A stretch of 64,000 bases of DNA from the NCBI RefSeq assembly GCF_040518285.1, contig NZ_CP155449.1:682001-746000 (forward strand), in the 5' to 3' direction. Source of the DNA: Knoellia sp. S7-12 (lineage in GTDB: Bacteria; Actinomycetota; Actinomycetes; Actinomycetales; Dermatophilaceae). The notes below the pieces were generated by a model, which did no database searches, was not told the origin of the DNA, and worked only from the letters and a program-made list of their open reading frames with translations. This document shows, piece after piece, positions 1 to 8,988 of the stretch (the stretch's first letter is position 1; each line of letters begins with the position of its first letter). The position numbers and the translations under genes are program-made.

Positions 1-1
1 G

Positions 2-232
2 GCTCTCGGCGATGAGACGCTCCGCGACGTCGTTCAGGTCGTAAACGGAACTTGGGCGATCACAGATCGCGCCCTGATCCCCGTCTCTAGGCCGCACTAC
101 ACCATCGCGTTGAGCCGACTACAGGAGATGGACTGGGTGCGTCACATCTCGGGCAAGCCATGGGGGCATCCGGATGACTTCGCCTACGCGCTGGTTCTTG
201 CCGGGCATCTCCGGGACAAAGGGAGGCTCTGA
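2..232 (+). CDS. C-terminal end of a hypothetical protein, cut by the window edge
   Basis: An open frame enters from the left edge and runs 76 codons to a TGA at 230-232. It contains ordinary protein-like composition (for example TWAITDRALIPV and GHPDDFAYALVLAGHL) and mostly G/C third positions, so it is read as the end of a real gene. No start is inside the window. I do not recognise the family and no catalytic motif is visible in this part. The next downstream sequence is the opposite-strand remnant of a PIN-type toxin, so the gene ends at a rearranged boundary. Confidence 0.5.
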   Translation, partial: ALGDETLRDVVQVVNGTWAITDRALIPVSRPHYTIALSRLQEMDWVRHISGKPWGHPDDFAYALVLAGHLRDKGRL

Positions 233-335
233 TCCGTCCTCGCGGAGACAAGGGCTCCTTCGCACCTCTGTCGGTGCGCGTCCGCAAAAGCATCGGGCCT
301 GGGGGCTGAGAGCTGGCGCCAGCGTGGCCGCCCGC

Positions 336-650
336 TCAGGACAACGTCAGCCCGAGGCGCCCACACGCGTTGAACGGCTGGATGCGGTTCACGCCCACCG
401 CTCTAGCGGCGTCCGGCAGCTTCACGCGCTTCTTGCAACCGGGATCTGACGTCTCGCGCGTGACCACGGTCGCCCCGAGGGCGCCGGCCCGTGCAGCCAG
501 CCGCAAATCTGCGGACGCCATGAACTCGTCAACGGGCGGGAACCTGTTCCCAGATGCCGACGAGACGTCAAGGGCCGACATGAGTGCTGTCCTCGCGATG
601 CGCCCGCCCACAGCTGGCACGGACACTTTCGCGGAAACCTCGGCCCTCTG
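336..650 (-). pseudogene. remnant of a DUF4411-like (PIN-fold) toxin
   Basis: The C-terminal part of the minus-strand frame reads VDEFMASADLRLAARA, then GATVVTRE, then KKRVKLPDAARAVGV. This matches the pattern I know from DUF4411 PIN-fold proteins (AD-x-L-x-A-x-A...G-x-TVVT-x-E...KK-x-K-IP-D-x-C...G-V). That part holds the later acidic residue and C-terminal lobe of the PIN fold. The N-terminal half, with the usual opening LLD-x-N motif, is absent: the frame further upstream turns into low-information sequence. DUF4411 genes usually follow an ImmA/IrrE or HTH partner, and none is seen here. It is probably a decayed toxin fragment; a divergent complete gene is less likely. Confidence 0.55.
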
Positions 651-1112
651 ACCCACGTCTTCGCAGGTCAGAGGGCTGGTTCGATCAGATGTCGAAGTGC
701 ATCTCGAAGTCGTGCCCGGTAGATGGACGTTGATGGCTGTCGACGGCAAACGTGCTCTGACCTGCGGATACGTGCTGAGGGACGTGGGCGCTGGTGTGTG
801 CTGGCTGAATCTGCCAAGGACTCCCCAAGGACTGCGCACGGCGGCGTAACCGGTTGGAAACCGTCACGAACGTCCCAAGAGTGCGAGGGCGCACAAGCAT
901 CTGGCCCCGGGGTGTCACGGCACCCTGCCGACTTTTCCACAGGTGCCCGAACCTCTGGCGGATCGGTTATGTACGTGTGATCGTAGAAGCCATGTTCGTG
1001 CGGTGACCGCTTGTGATCGGCACGCACGTGGCGCCGGGAACTGGGACACCTTCTGGGGAAGGTGTCCACAACGAGTGGTCGGAAGGCTTTCGGGATAGAC
1101 CGAAGGGGAGAT
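651..1112. other. gene-free stretch upstream of the pilus operon
   Basis: No convincing gene is seen in these 460 bases. Short frames on both strands lack ribosome sites and recognisable content. The stretch lies directly upstream of the long pilus operon that starts at 1113, so its promoter is expected here, but I cannot point to clear -35 and -10 boxes. Confidence 0.5.
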
Positions 1113-1688
1113 ATGCGACAGCGGATGCTGGCAAGCATGGCCGTGGTCGCCTGCCTCATGACCCTCGCCGGCTGCAATTCTGACGAGGTCCCACCCAGCG
1201 CTAGCCCAACCGGTACCAGCCTGTCGTCATCGTCGGAGAGCGCGACGCCGACGTCGACGCCCTCGAGGTCATTGACCCCCGATCAGCAGGACCTGCGCTC
1301 AGCGGAGGACGCGATCGCCGAATATTGGTGGGTCCTTGACGGGGCTGCGTCAAACCCCAACCAAAGCCTGAACATTCTTGCCACCGTCGCCCGCTCACAA
1401 GCGCTGGCACAGTGGCAAACCACCCTCACCACGGATCGAGCCCAAGGCCTCACGCAGAAAGGGCTGTCCACCGTAAGGGACGTCGAGGCCTCGAGTAAGG
1501 ACGGCAAGACGTTCACTGTGAGCGCGTGTTTGGACGTGTCGGCAGTCGACGTGGTTGATGCGTCTGGCAAGTCGATGGTGCGATCCGACCGACCCGCACT
1601 GCAGAACTACACATACATGGTCCAGAAAGCTCCCGAAGGTTTCTTCGTCATTCAGGACCTACTCAAGGGTCAGCCATGCGCCGGTTGA
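1113..1688 (+). CDS. lipoprotein, first gene of the Tad-like pilus operon
   Basis: The protein is 191 residues. It begins with a basic MRQRM start, a hydrophobic stretch and the lipobox LAGC (Cys at about residue 22), so it should be a lipid-anchored surface protein. A Ser/Thr/Pro-rich linker follows, then a folded part with EYWWVLDG and a C-terminal sequence ending QDLLKGQPCAG. That part resembles the NTF2-like extracytoplasmic proteins common in actinobacterial gene clusters, but I cannot name a family. ATG 1113 was chosen because CGAAGGGGAG lies just upstream; ATG 1125 is an alternative. The frame overlaps the next gene by 13 bases, so the two are translated together. Its role in the pilus operon is unknown. 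Confidence 0.75.
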   Translation: MRQRMLASMAVVACLMTLAGCNSDEVPPSASPTGTSLSSSSESATPTSTPSRSLTPDQQDLRSAEDAIAEYWWVLDGAASNPNQSLNILATVARSQALAQWQTTLTTDRAQGLTQKGLSTVRDVEASSKDGKTFTVSACLDVSAVDVVDASGKSMVRSDRPALQNYTYMVQKAPEGFFVIQDLLKGQPCAG

Positions 1689-2614
1689 TCGTCTTGCTTC
1701 TAAGCATCGGGGTATGGGCGTTGACGTCCACTCCAGCGGTCGCGGCGCCTCCGGTCAGCTGCCCTCCGGGGCAGGAGCCACACCCCAAGTCGGGGGCGTG
1801 CATCATCGTGGTGCTCCCCCCCTCCGACCCCGGGCCCCCGGGCGGCCCTGATAGTCCTCCAGATCCGGGCGGAGGTCATTCAGTGCCAGCGGTGAAGCCG
1901 GTATGTCGTTTCGATCTCGGGACGCCACCGATAGAGGTTCCCTGTTCGAGCGATGTGGGTTGGTGGGTTCCGCCGCGTCAGTGCTACGCGAAGGCGGTCT
2001 CGCCGCAGCCGCCCTTGTCGGATCCGGCGTGGCAAGGCAGTACTGAGGGTGCTATCTACGAGTGCCGACGCCCGTTCCTTGGGCCTGGCGGATTCATCGT
2101 CGTGTGGTTCTGGTCGGCCTCACCCCCTGGGGTTGGGGCGCCACCGGATCCCCGGGATCTGGCGCGACAGGCGGTCGCGCTGATGAACCTGAGAGCGGTG
2201 CGGATCGGCATGGTCCCCGAACCCAGACCCGGGATGGTTGGGTTGGTCGGGATGCCGGTGTGGATGTGGGCGGAGCAGCCGGATCCGACGACGTGGGGGC
2301 CGGTGACGCGCACGGCCAGCGCCGCCGGGTTTTCGGTCACGGCGACGGCGAAGGTCACCAAGGTGGTGTGGGCGATGGGCGACGGGGAGACCGTCGTGTG
2401 CCGCACCCCCGGCACCCCGTATGAGGATCGCTACGGGAAGAAGTCCAGTCCCGACTGCGGGCACACCTACGTCCGCCAGGGCAAACACCTGGTGCGGGCG
2501 ACGTCGTACTGGCGCGTCGACTGGGCCGGCATGGGGCAGAGCGGGTCGATCCCAATGTCGTTCTCGGACAGCGCATTGGTCACCATCGGTGAGGCGCAGG
2601 TCCTCACCCAGTAA
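1676..2614 (+). CDS. secreted protein with a PKD-like domain
   Basis: The protein is 312 residues. A signal peptide is visible (MRRLIVLLLSIGVWAL... ending AVAAPP), followed by a Pro/Gly-rich region that carries the pattern CPPGQEPHPKSG. The C-terminal third (from about residue 215) resembles a PKD-type immunoglobulin-like fold: VVWAMGDGETVVC, a disulfide-forming DCGHTY, and a closing strand ending VTIGEAQV. Related proteins are often the first or second gene of Tad-like loci in actinobacteria. It is probably an exported structural or adhesive subunit; enzymatic function is not indicated. It overlaps the upstream lipoprotein gene. Confidence 0.75.
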   Translation: MRRLIVLLLSIGVWALTSTPAVAAPPVSCPPGQEPHPKSGACIIVVLPPSDPGPPGGPDSPPDPGGGHSVPAVKPVCRFDLGTPPIEVPCSSDVGWWVPPRQCYAKAVSPQPPLSDPAWQGSTEGAIYECRRPFLGPGGFIVVWFWSASPPGVGAPPDPRDLARQAVALMNLRAVRIGMVPEPRPGMVGLVGMPVWMWAEQPDPTTWGPVTRTASAAGFSVTATAKVTKVVWAMGDGETVVCRTPGTPYEDRYGKKSSPDCGHTYVRQGKHLVRATSYWRVDWAGMGQSGSIPMSFSDSALVTIGEAQVLTQ

Positions 2615-2645
2615 TTCACCGGCAATGGAGCAGAGGGGCTTTGGC

Positions 2646-3332
2646 ATGAGCGTCGACACCGAGCGGTCCGTGGACCGACAGCAAAACCACAGCCGGGTGC
2701 CAGCTGGCGGGAAGGATCGCCTGGTCGCGCCACCGCCGAAGCTTCGGCGCCGTCCGCTCTTGGTGGCCGCGTCCATCGCGGCTGTGTGCGTGGGTGGACT
2801 GACGGGGGCGTTCGCGTGGACGGCTACGAGCGACACCCGCAGCGTGGTCGCGGTCCGTTCCGCAGTCGAGCGCGGCGCCGTCATCGCGCGCGAGGACCTG
2901 ATGGCCGTGCAGGTCGGGCTAGACCCGGCCCTGGCCCCGGTCCCGGCCGCGCAGGTCGAGACGCTGGTGGGGCAACGGGCCGCGATGGACATGGCCGCTG
3001 GCACCCTGGTCACCCGGGATCAGGTCGCGGCGACGGTGCTGCCGCCTCGGGGATTCTCGGTTGTCGGGGTAGCTTTGCCGGCGTCGTTGCTTCCGGGGGA
3101 GCCGCTGGTCACGGGCGACCGGGTCCGCGTGATCGCCACCCCCGGCGCCGGGGGCGAGATCGTCGATGGACCGCCGGTGACGATCCCCGCGACCGTCGTC
3201 GGTCAGCATCCCGACCCTGACACGGGCGCGACGGTGGTCAGCGTCCAGGTGCCCGAGTCGCGGGCGGCGGAACTGGCGGCACGGGCAGCCACGGGCAACG
3301 TCGCGATCGTGCTGGACTCCCGGGAGCGGTGA
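2646..3332 (+). CDS. SAF-domain protein, CpaB/RcpC-like
   Basis: The protein is 228 residues. One N-terminal membrane segment (LLVAASIAAVCVGGLTGAFAW region, about residues 40-60) is followed by a SAF domain: RSAVERGAVIAREDLMAV, then GTLVTRDQVA. The C-terminal part (GDRVRVIATPG) resembles the CpaB/RcpC second domain. In Tad systems this protein sits in the periplasm or cell wall and helps pilus assembly. GAGGGG about eight bases upstream supports ATG 2646; an in-frame ATG at 2625 is possible. It is followed three bases later by the TadZ-like gene, which fits the usual tad order. Confidence 0.8.
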   Translation: MSVDTERSVDRQQNHSRVPAGGKDRLVAPPPKLRRRPLLVAASIAAVCVGGLTGAFAWTATSDTRSVVAVRSAVERGAVIAREDLMAVQVGLDPALAPVPAAQVETLVGQRAAMDMAAGTLVTRDQVAATVLPPRGFSVVGVALPASLLPGEPLVTGDRVRVIATPGAGGEIVDGPPVTIPATVVGQHPDPDTGATVVSVQVPESRAAELAARAATGNVAIVLDSRER

Positions 3333-3335
3333 CCT

Positions 3336-4127
3336 GTGGCTCTGATCACGTTAATGTCGGCATCGGGTTCGCCGGGGGTGACCACCACCGCGATGGGCCT
3401 GGCATTGTGCTGGCCCCGGCCGGTGCTGCTGGTCGAGGCCGACCCCACCGGTGGCTCCGCCATCGCCGCAGGGTATCTGCGAGGCGGCGCGGCCCCGAGC
3501 GACTCGCTGATCGACCTGGCGCTCGCGCACCGCGACGGGCAGCTTGTCGAGGCGATCCCCACGGTGACCACGACCATTCCCGACACGACCGTCACCCTGC
3601 TAATGGGAACCCGCGCCCACGGACAAGCCCGGTCCCTGAACGGGTTGTGGGAACCACTGGCCGGCGCCTTGCGCGGCCTGGACGCCCTGGGGCAGGACGT
3701 CATCGTCGACGGCGGTCGGCTCGGGCTGCTCGGGTCACCGGAGCCGCTGATCCACGGCGCGGACCTGACACTGCTGGTCACGCGCTCCGACCTGGTCGCT
3801 CTGTCCGGGGCCAGATCTTGGGCGCAGACCTTGCGATCCCAGTTCGAGGAGCAGGGCGCACTGGACGCCATCGAGCTGCTGATGGTGGGGGAGGGCAGGC
3901 CGTACGGCACGCGAGAGGTCTCTGCGGTGCTGTCCCTGCCGGTGACCGCAGCACTGGCATGGGATCAGGCCGCCGCAGGTGTCTTCGCCCGTGGAGAAAG
4001 CGCACCCCGCACGTTCCAGGTTTCGGCGCTAGTGCGGAGCATGCGCTCCGCGACCACTGCCATCCAAACCCGGCTCGCCGCGAGCCGCGCCCAGCTCACC
4101 GCAGCCACACCGGGGGGCGGCTCATGA
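3336..4127 (+). CDS. TadZ/CpaE-like ParA/MinD-family ATPase
   Basis: The protein is 263 residues and starts with GTG three bases after the upstream stop. It begins MALITLMSASGSPGVTTTA, a strand followed by a deviant P-loop (GSPGVTTT). The signature lysine of ParA/MinD proteins is missing from the usual place. VLLVEADPTGGS is the switch-I-like strand and DVIVDGGRLG the Walker B-like strand. TadZ/CpaE proteins place the secretion ATPase at a pole and often have such a degenerate P-loop. The stop overlaps the TadA start by ATGA. ATP binding could be weak or absent. Confidence 0.8.
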   Translation: MALITLMSASGSPGVTTTAMGLALCWPRPVLLVEADPTGGSAIAAGYLRGGAAPSDSLIDLALAHRDGQLVEAIPTVTTTIPDTTVTLLMGTRAHGQARSLNGLWEPLAGALRGLDALGQDVIVDGGRLGLLGSPEPLIHGADLTLLVTRSDLVALSGARSWAQTLRSQFEEQGALDAIELLMVGEGRPYGTREVSAVLSLPVTAALAWDQAAAGVFARGESAPRTFQVSALVRSMRSATTAIQTRLAASRAQLTAATPGGGS

Positions 4128-5638
4128 GCGGCAACCACACGCCTCCCCGCTCCGACCCGACTGCGCTGCCACTGTTCGAGCCACCACCGGCCGCACGACC
4201 CGGGAGGGTACGCGGCGGGTTCACGATGACCCCCACAACGGTCGACCGGCACGATCCGATCGTCGCGCCTCGGATGCTGCCCCGCCCGTATGCGGGCGAC
4301 CTGGACTGGGGTTTGGTCGCCGCGTTCCGGCAACAGGCCTCGGACCGGCTCAGCGCCGCTCTGGGCGAGGACCGTGGCCACCTCACTGTCGCAGCGCAAC
4401 GCGACCGAGGCCGCTCGATCATCGTCGAGCTGCTCGAAGGCGAGGCGGCCGAACGGATTGACGTGGGTGCCCCCACCTGGTCCCCGGCGGAGGAGGCCGC
4501 GATGGCCACCGCGGTCGACAACGCACTGTTCGGGCTGGGCCGTCTTCAGCCGTTGGTGGACGACGACACGGTGGAGAACATCATCATCACCGGCCACGAC
4601 CAGGTCACCCTCGAGCTTGTTGACGGGCGAATGGTTCCCGGCCCGGCGGTGGCCGACTCCGACGCCGAACTCATCGACTTCCTCGTCTTCCTCGCCTCCC
4701 GAAGCGAGGTCAACGCCCGCCCGTTCTCCCAGGCGCAGCCTCGGCTGCACCTGCGCCTGGACGGCGGGGCCCGGCTCGCCGCTGCCGCGTGGGTGACCCC
4801 GCGCCCGTCGGTAGTGATCCGCCGGCACCGGCTCCGCCGGGTCACCTTGGGCGACCTCGTGCAGCGCGGGGCGATGTCCGAGCTGGCGGCGTCGTTCCTG
4901 TCCGCCGCGGTCCGCGCCCGGCGCAGCATCGTCGTCACCGGAGCGCAGGGCGCTGGCAAGACCACTCTGGTACGGGCCTTGTGTGCGGAGATTCCCAAGC
5001 ATGAGGCGATCGGCACCTTCGAGACCGAATACGAGCTGCACCTGCACGAGCTCAGGGACCAGCACCCGATCGTGTTTGCGTGGGAGGCCCGCCCCGGCTC
5101 CGGTGAACGAGGCCCGGACGGTCGGCAGGCGGGCGAGTTCACCCTGTCCGAGGCCCTGTTCGACTCGTTCCGGTTCAACCTGTCCCGGCAGATCGTCGGG
5201 GAGGTCCGCGGACATGAGATCCTCGCGATGCTCAAGGCGATGGAGTCCGGAGCAGGGTCGATCTCCACCACGCACGCACCGTCCGCGGAGGGTGCGATCG
5301 GCAAGCTCGTTACCTGCGCGATGGAAGCCGGCCCGCACGTCACCCACGACTACGCGGTGCGCGCCATCGCGTCCGCGATCGACGTCGTGGTCCACGTGCA
5401 CCTGGAGACCACCCCCATGGCGGATGGGACCCCGCAACGGCAACGGTGGGTCGCCGAGATCATCACCGTCACCGGCGGGGAGCGGGAGAAGGGGTACGCC
5501 GTTCAGCACGTGTTCCGCACCGCCCCCGGCGAACGCGAAGCCACCCCGCACGTCCTGGACGACGCATACCGGGACCTGGCCCGCTGGGGTTTCGACCTGG
5601 ATGCGTTCTACGCCACCGCCCGGGGAGCCGCATCATGA
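4124..5638 (+). CDS. tadA: TadA/CpaF-type secretion ATPase
   Basis: This 504-residue protein belongs to the TadA/VirB11/CpaF hexameric ATPases that drive pilus extension. Walker A is GAQGAGKTT at about 273-281 and the Walker B region is IVGEVRGHE at about 357-365. STTHAPS near 381-387 is the conserved His box, and an N-terminal domain precedes the ATPase core. Start ATG 4124 overlaps the TadZ-like stop by four bases, and the stop overlaps the TadB-like start in the same way, so translation is coupled. The first 50 residues are Pro-rich and look disordered. This gene firmly identifies the cluster as Tad-type. Confidence 0.93.
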   Translation: MSGNHTPPRSDPTALPLFEPPPAARPGRVRGGFTMTPTTVDRHDPIVAPRMLPRPYAGDLDWGLVAAFRQQASDRLSAALGEDRGHLTVAAQRDRGRSIIVELLEGEAAERIDVGAPTWSPAEEAAMATAVDNALFGLGRLQPLVDDDTVENIIITGHDQVTLELVDGRMVPGPAVADSDAELIDFLVFLASRSEVNARPFSQAQPRLHLRLDGGARLAAAAWVTPRPSVVIRRHRLRRVTLGDLVQRGAMSELAASFLSAAVRARRSIVVTGAQGAGKTTLVRALCAEIPKHEAIGTFETEYELHLHELRDQHPIVFAWEARPGSGERGPDGRQAGEFTLSEALFDSFRFNLSRQIVGEVRGHEILAMLKAMESGAGSISTTHAPSAEGAIGKLVTCAMEAGPHVTHDYAVRAIASAIDVVVHVHLETTPMADGTPQRQRWVAEIITVTGGEREKGYAVQHVFRTAPGEREATPHVLDDAYRDLARWGFDLDAFYATARGAAS

Positions 5639-6501
5639 CCGCGTTCCTCCCAGCGCTGGCCGGCGCGCTAATCGTCGCCGGCATCATCGGCATGGCCGTC
5701 GGGCTGCACCCGGTCCCGCCCCGTGCAGCCGCGCCCACCACACCCATGCCAGGCGTCAAGCGGGTCACGTCCATGTCGCGGCGGACCCGGATGCTGCTGC
5801 TGGCCGGAACCGCCACCGGGCTTCTGGTGGCCGGGGCGACCGGATGGGTGGTCGCGGTCTTGGTCGTCCCGGCCGCGGCCGCCGGCCTCCCGGTGCTGCT
5901 GTCCGCGCCGCCGGCATCGGCCAAGATCGACCGGCTCGAGGCGATGGAGGAGTGGACCCGCTCCCTGTCCGGGGTCCTGACCGCCGGCGTCGGCCTCGAG
6001 CAGGCCCTCATCTCGACCCTGCGTTCCACACCGGACCCGATCCGTCCCGAGGTGACCAGGTTGGCGTCTCGGCTACGGGCCCGGTGGACCACCGAAGACG
6101 CCCTTCGGGCGTTCGCCGATGACCTCGACGACGCCACCGGCGACGTCGTCGCCGCCAACCTCATCCTCGGCGCCCGACGCCGCGGCGCAGGTTTAGCCAG
6201 TGTCCTGAACGCCCTGGCCGAGTCCGTCGCGGCCGACGTGCGGGCACGCCGCGAGATTGAGGCCGACCGCGCCAAACCGCGCGCCACCGCCCGCTGGGTC
6301 ACCCTCATCACCGTCAGCGTCCTGGCTTTCCTCGCCCTGACGGGTGAGTACGTCGCCCCGTTCGGCACCCCGCTCGGGCAGGTACTGCTGGTGCTGCTGC
6401 TGTCGCTGTACGTGGCGACGTTGGTGTGGATGCGGCGCATGGCCACCGGCGCACCGCTGCCGCGGTTCGTTGGCGCGGCTGCTCGAGCGGCGGCTAGCTG
6501 A
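5635..6501 (+). CDS. tadB: TadB-like type II secretion F-domain membrane protein
   Basis: The protein is 288 residues. Hydrophobic segments lie at the N-terminus, around residues 58-90 and near the C-terminus (LITVSVLAFLALTGEYVAP, LLVLLLSLYVATLVW). Between them is a soluble GspF-like helical part (RLEAMEEWTRSLSGVLTAGVGLEQAL), the hallmark of TadB/TadC. It should form the inner-membrane platform with the next gene. The start is an ATGA overlap with tadA. It ends TGATG, so the stop and the next start share a base. Confidence 0.87.
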   Translation: MTAFLPALAGALIVAGIIGMAVGLHPVPPRAAAPTTPMPGVKRVTSMSRRTRMLLLAGTATGLLVAGATGWVVAVLVVPAAAAGLPVLLSAPPASAKIDRLEAMEEWTRSLSGVLTAGVGLEQALISTLRSTPDPIRPEVTRLASRLRARWTTEDALRAFADDLDDATGDVVAANLILGARRRGAGLASVLNALAESVAADVRARREIEADRAKPRATARWVTLITVSVLAFLALTGEYVAPFGTPLGQVLLVLLLSLYVATLVWMRRMATGAPLPRFVGAAARAAAS

Positions 6502-7409
6502 TGGTCACCGGGCTGCAGCTCGCGATTGTCGCCGGGGCCCTGGTCGGTCTGGGCGGTGTCCTACTCGTCTGGCATCTCTTCCCGGCGCACCCGGACCTTC
6601 GTGACGCACTGGAGCGGCTCTCCCCGGATCAGGCCCGTCGCCGCACCCAGACCGTGGGTGCCGCGACCGACTCCACGCAGCGTCTGGGGTTGTGGGGCAT
6701 GAAGGTCCTGCCCGCGACAGTGTGGGGTCGGGCCCCGGTTCGGGAGCTGGCGATCCTGCGCAAACCGGTGTCCCGGTTCTACGGGGAGAAGATCCTGTTC
6801 GCTCTGGTCGGGGTGGCGATCCCACCGTTGCTGAGCACGGTCTTCACGCTGGGCGGGGCCAACCTGCCGTTCGTCATCCCGGTCGTGGCCACGATCGGGT
6901 TCGCGGCGGCGATGTTCTTCCTGCCCGACTACAACGTGCGCGACGACGCCAAACGCGCCCGCGCCGATTTCTCCCGCGCGTTGGGCGCCTACATCGACCT
7001 CGTCGCCCTCGAACGCAACAACGGCGCCGGCCCCCGCCAGGCGATGGAGGCCGCGGCCGCGGTCGGCGACTCGTGGGTGTTCCGCCGCTTGACCGAGGAA
7101 CTGGCCCGCACCCGCTGGTCCGGCCTGACCCCGTGGGAGGCGTTGCGTGCCCTCGGCGACGAGCTGGGCCTGCCCGAACTGGACGACCTCGCCGACATCA
7201 TGCGCCTGTCCGGGGAGGAAGGCGCCCAGGTGTACGCCCAACTGCGGGCCCGCTCCGCCGGGATGCGCACCGCGATGCTCAACACGGAGAAGGCCAAGGC
7301 CAACGAGATCGGTGAACGCATGTCCATCCCGATGAGCCTGCTCGGCGTCATCTTCCTGGCCATCCTCGTCGCCCCCGCCCTGCTGCGCGTCATGGGCGGT
7401 GCCCCGTGA
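6501..7409 (+). CDS. tadC: TadC-like type II secretion F-domain membrane protein
   Basis: The protein is 302 residues with a membrane segment at the very N-terminus, a pair of hydrophobic segments around residues 95-138 (ILFALVGVAIPPLLSTVF and LPFVIPVVATIGFAAAMFF), a cytoplasmic GspF-like helical domain (FSRALGAYIDLVALERNNGA) and a C-terminal membrane segment (SLLGVIFLAILVAPALLRVM). It pairs with the TadB-like protein as the membrane platform. The start overlaps the tadB stop (TGATG). Confidence 0.87.
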   Translation: MVTGLQLAIVAGALVGLGGVLLVWHLFPAHPDLRDALERLSPDQARRRTQTVGAATDSTQRLGLWGMKVLPATVWGRAPVRELAILRKPVSRFYGEKILFALVGVAIPPLLSTVFTLGGANLPFVIPVVATIGFAAAMFFLPDYNVRDDAKRARADFSRALGAYIDLVALERNNGAGPRQAMEAAAAVGDSWVFRRLTEELARTRWSGLTPWEALRALGDELGLPELDDLADIMRLSGEEGAQVYAQLRARSAGMRTAMLNTEKAKANEIGERMSIPMSLLGVIFLAILVAPALLRVMGGAP

Positions 7410-7507
7410 TGCTCCCGCCCGCCCCAGACCCGCTACCCGAGAACACAGTCAAGACTCTGCGTCCACGCCGCCCGGCCGGGAGCAGCACAAAGAAAGGAAC
7501 ACCCGTC

Positions 7508-7696
7508 ATGCACCACCTCGCCGCAGCCCTGCACACCCTCGGCATCCGCCTGCGCCACCGAGCATCGACTCGCCCCGAACGGGGGTCGGTGACCATGGAG
7601 CAGGTCCTGTGGGCCGTGGCCGTCATCGCCATCGTGGGGATCGTCGTTCTCGCGATCACGAGCTACGTCACCCGCGAAGCCGCAAAGATCAACTGA
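7508..7696 (+). CDS. Flp-type pilin precursor
   Basis: The protein is a 62-residue prepilin. After a basic leader, RGSVTMEQ contains the prepilin peptidase site: cleavage after Gly leaves Ser+1 and the conserved Glu+5. It is followed by a single hydrophobic helix (VLWAVAVIAIVGIVVLAI) and a short tail ending REAAKIN. This is the size and plan of Flp pilins, the main pilus subunit. AAAGAAAGGA about nine bases upstream supports ATG 7508 over an in-frame ATG at 7406. No prepilin peptidase gene is seen in the window, so processing would need one elsewhere. Confidence 0.85.
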   Translation: MHHLAAALHTLGIRLRHRASTRPERGSVTMEQVLWAVAVIAIVGIVVLAITSYVTREAAKIN

Positions 7697-7707
7697 GTCT
7701 GATCCCC

Positions 7708-8130
7708 GTGACCCGTCCGCACCTGCTCTACCTGCCCGCGCGCCAGCGTGCGCGACGGGCGTGGTGGCGTGAGCGGGGGTCGGCATCGATCCAGATGGCG
7801 CTGATCATGCCGGCCCTGTTCTCGGTGATGTTTCTGGGGATGCAGGCCGCCCTGCACTACCACGCCCGCACCATTGCTATGGCCGCCGCACAAGAAGGGG
7901 CACGTGCCGCCGGCGCCGAGGACGGCACCACCAGCGCCGGGGTCGCCGCCGCGACGAGCTACGTCACCGACACCGGCGGCGACTCCCTCACCCGACCCAC
8001 CGTCACCGGCACCCGCACTGCCACTACGGCGTCCGTAACTGTGCGCGGGGTCGCGCTCAGCGTCATCCCCGGGTGGCAGCCGACGATCACCCAGTCCGCC
8101 ACCGTGCCCGTGGAGAGGATCACCGGATGA
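7708..8130 (+). CDS. TadE-like pseudopilin
   Basis: The protein is 140 residues. RERGSASIQMALIMPALFSVMFLGMQ is a basic leader and hydrophobic helix of the TadE type, with a small-residue cleavage region before a polar position. A beta-rich extracellular part with many Thr and Ala follows. Start GTG 7708 lies 11 bases after the pilin stop. TadE-like proteins are minor pilins that help initiate or anchor the pilus. The stop overlaps the next start by ATGA. Confidence 0.8.
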   Translation: MTRPHLLYLPARQRARRAWWRERGSASIQMALIMPALFSVMFLGMQAALHYHARTIAMAAAQEGARAAGAEDGTTSAGVAAATSYVTDTGGDSLTRPTVTGTRTATTASVTVRGVALSVIPGWQPTITQSATVPVERITG

Positions 8131-8549
8131 GGCGCCGCCCCGAAACCGGGTCCGCTGCGATCGAGACCGCGGTGGGTCTACCCGCGTTCATGCTCTTCGT
8201 CGCACTCGTCCTCCTTGGCGGGCGCCTGGCCATCGCCACACAGGCCGTACAGGCGTCCGCATCGGAGGCCGCCCGCGTCGCCTCCATCGCCCGCAGCCCC
8301 GGTGCCGCCAACGGCGACGCGACCACGGCCGCCGCCGCCAGCCTGGCCAACCAGAACGTGCGCTGTGTGCAGTCCACCGTCACCCTGAACACCACCGGTT
8401 TTAACGCCCCCGTCGGCGGCCCCGCGCAAACCACCGCCACCGTGCGGTGCGTCGTAAACCTCGCCGACCTGTCCCTGCCCGGCATACCCGGCACCAGGAC
8501 CGTGACCGCCACCGCCAGCTCACCGATCGACACCTACCGGGAGCGCTGA
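8127..8549 (+). CDS. TadE/TadF-like pseudopilin
   Basis: The protein is 140 residues. RPETGSAAIETAVGLPAFMLF is a TadE-type leader and helix with Glu in the +5 area (G/SAAIE), followed by an Ala/Thr-rich domain with two Cys (VRCVQ and VRCVV) that could form a disulfide. It overlaps the previous gene by four bases. It is the second of three consecutive TadE-like genes. Confidence 0.8.
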   Translation: MRRRPETGSAAIETAVGLPAFMLFVALVLLGGRLAIATQAVQASASEAARVASIARSPGAANGDATTAAAASLANQNVRCVQSTVTLNTTGFNAPVGGPAQTTATVRCVVNLADLSLPGIPGTRTVTATASSPIDTYRER

Positions 8550-8550
8550 C

Positions 8551-8988
8551 ATGACCGACCACCACCCCACGACACAGCAGCGGGAACGCGGCTCGGTGAC
8601 CCTCTGGTTGGCCACCTGCGGGTTCGCCATGATCGTCGTCGTTGGGCTGGCAGTTGACCTCGGCGGTCAGGTCCAGGCCCAACAACGCGCCCGGAGTCTC
8701 GCGGCGCAGGCTGCCCGCACCGGTGGGCAGCAGCTGCAGCCCGGCCCCGCGATCCGCGGCGAGGCCGCCGCCGCAGACCGGACACGGGCAGTCCAAGCGG
8801 CTCGCGCCTACCTGGCCGCCACCGACGTGACCGGCACCGTCGAGGTTTCCGGCAGCGACACCATCACCGTGACCACGACCGACACCTACGCCACCACGTT
8901 CCTGGGAATCATCGGCCTCAACACCCTGACCGTCACCGGCAACGCTCAGGCCCGCATTACCCGATCCGTGGAAGGAGTCGAACAGTGA
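8551..8988 (+). CDS. TadG/TadE-like pilus assembly protein
   Basis: The protein is 145 residues. RERGSVTLWLATCGFAMIVVVGLAVDLGG is the characteristic TadG-like N-terminal helix, in which the VDLGG turn follows the hydrophobic stretch. A Thr-rich extracellular part contains TITVTTTDTYATTFLG. It lies one base after the previous gene, and its stop overlaps the GTG start of the large LysM gene. It is the third and last minor-pilin gene. Confidence 0.8.
   Translation: MTDHHPTTQQRERGSVTLWLATCGFAMIVVVGLAVDLGGQVQAQQRARSLAAQAARTGGQQLQPGPAIRGEAAAADRTRAVQAARAYLAATDVTGTVEVSGSDTITVTTTDTYATTFLGIIGLNTLTVTGNAQARITRSVEGVEQ

Noticed and set aside
3965..5551. 528-residue minus-strand frame opposite tadA
   Set aside because: It is the antisense shadow of an unmistakable secretion ATPase gene and has no domain content of its own.
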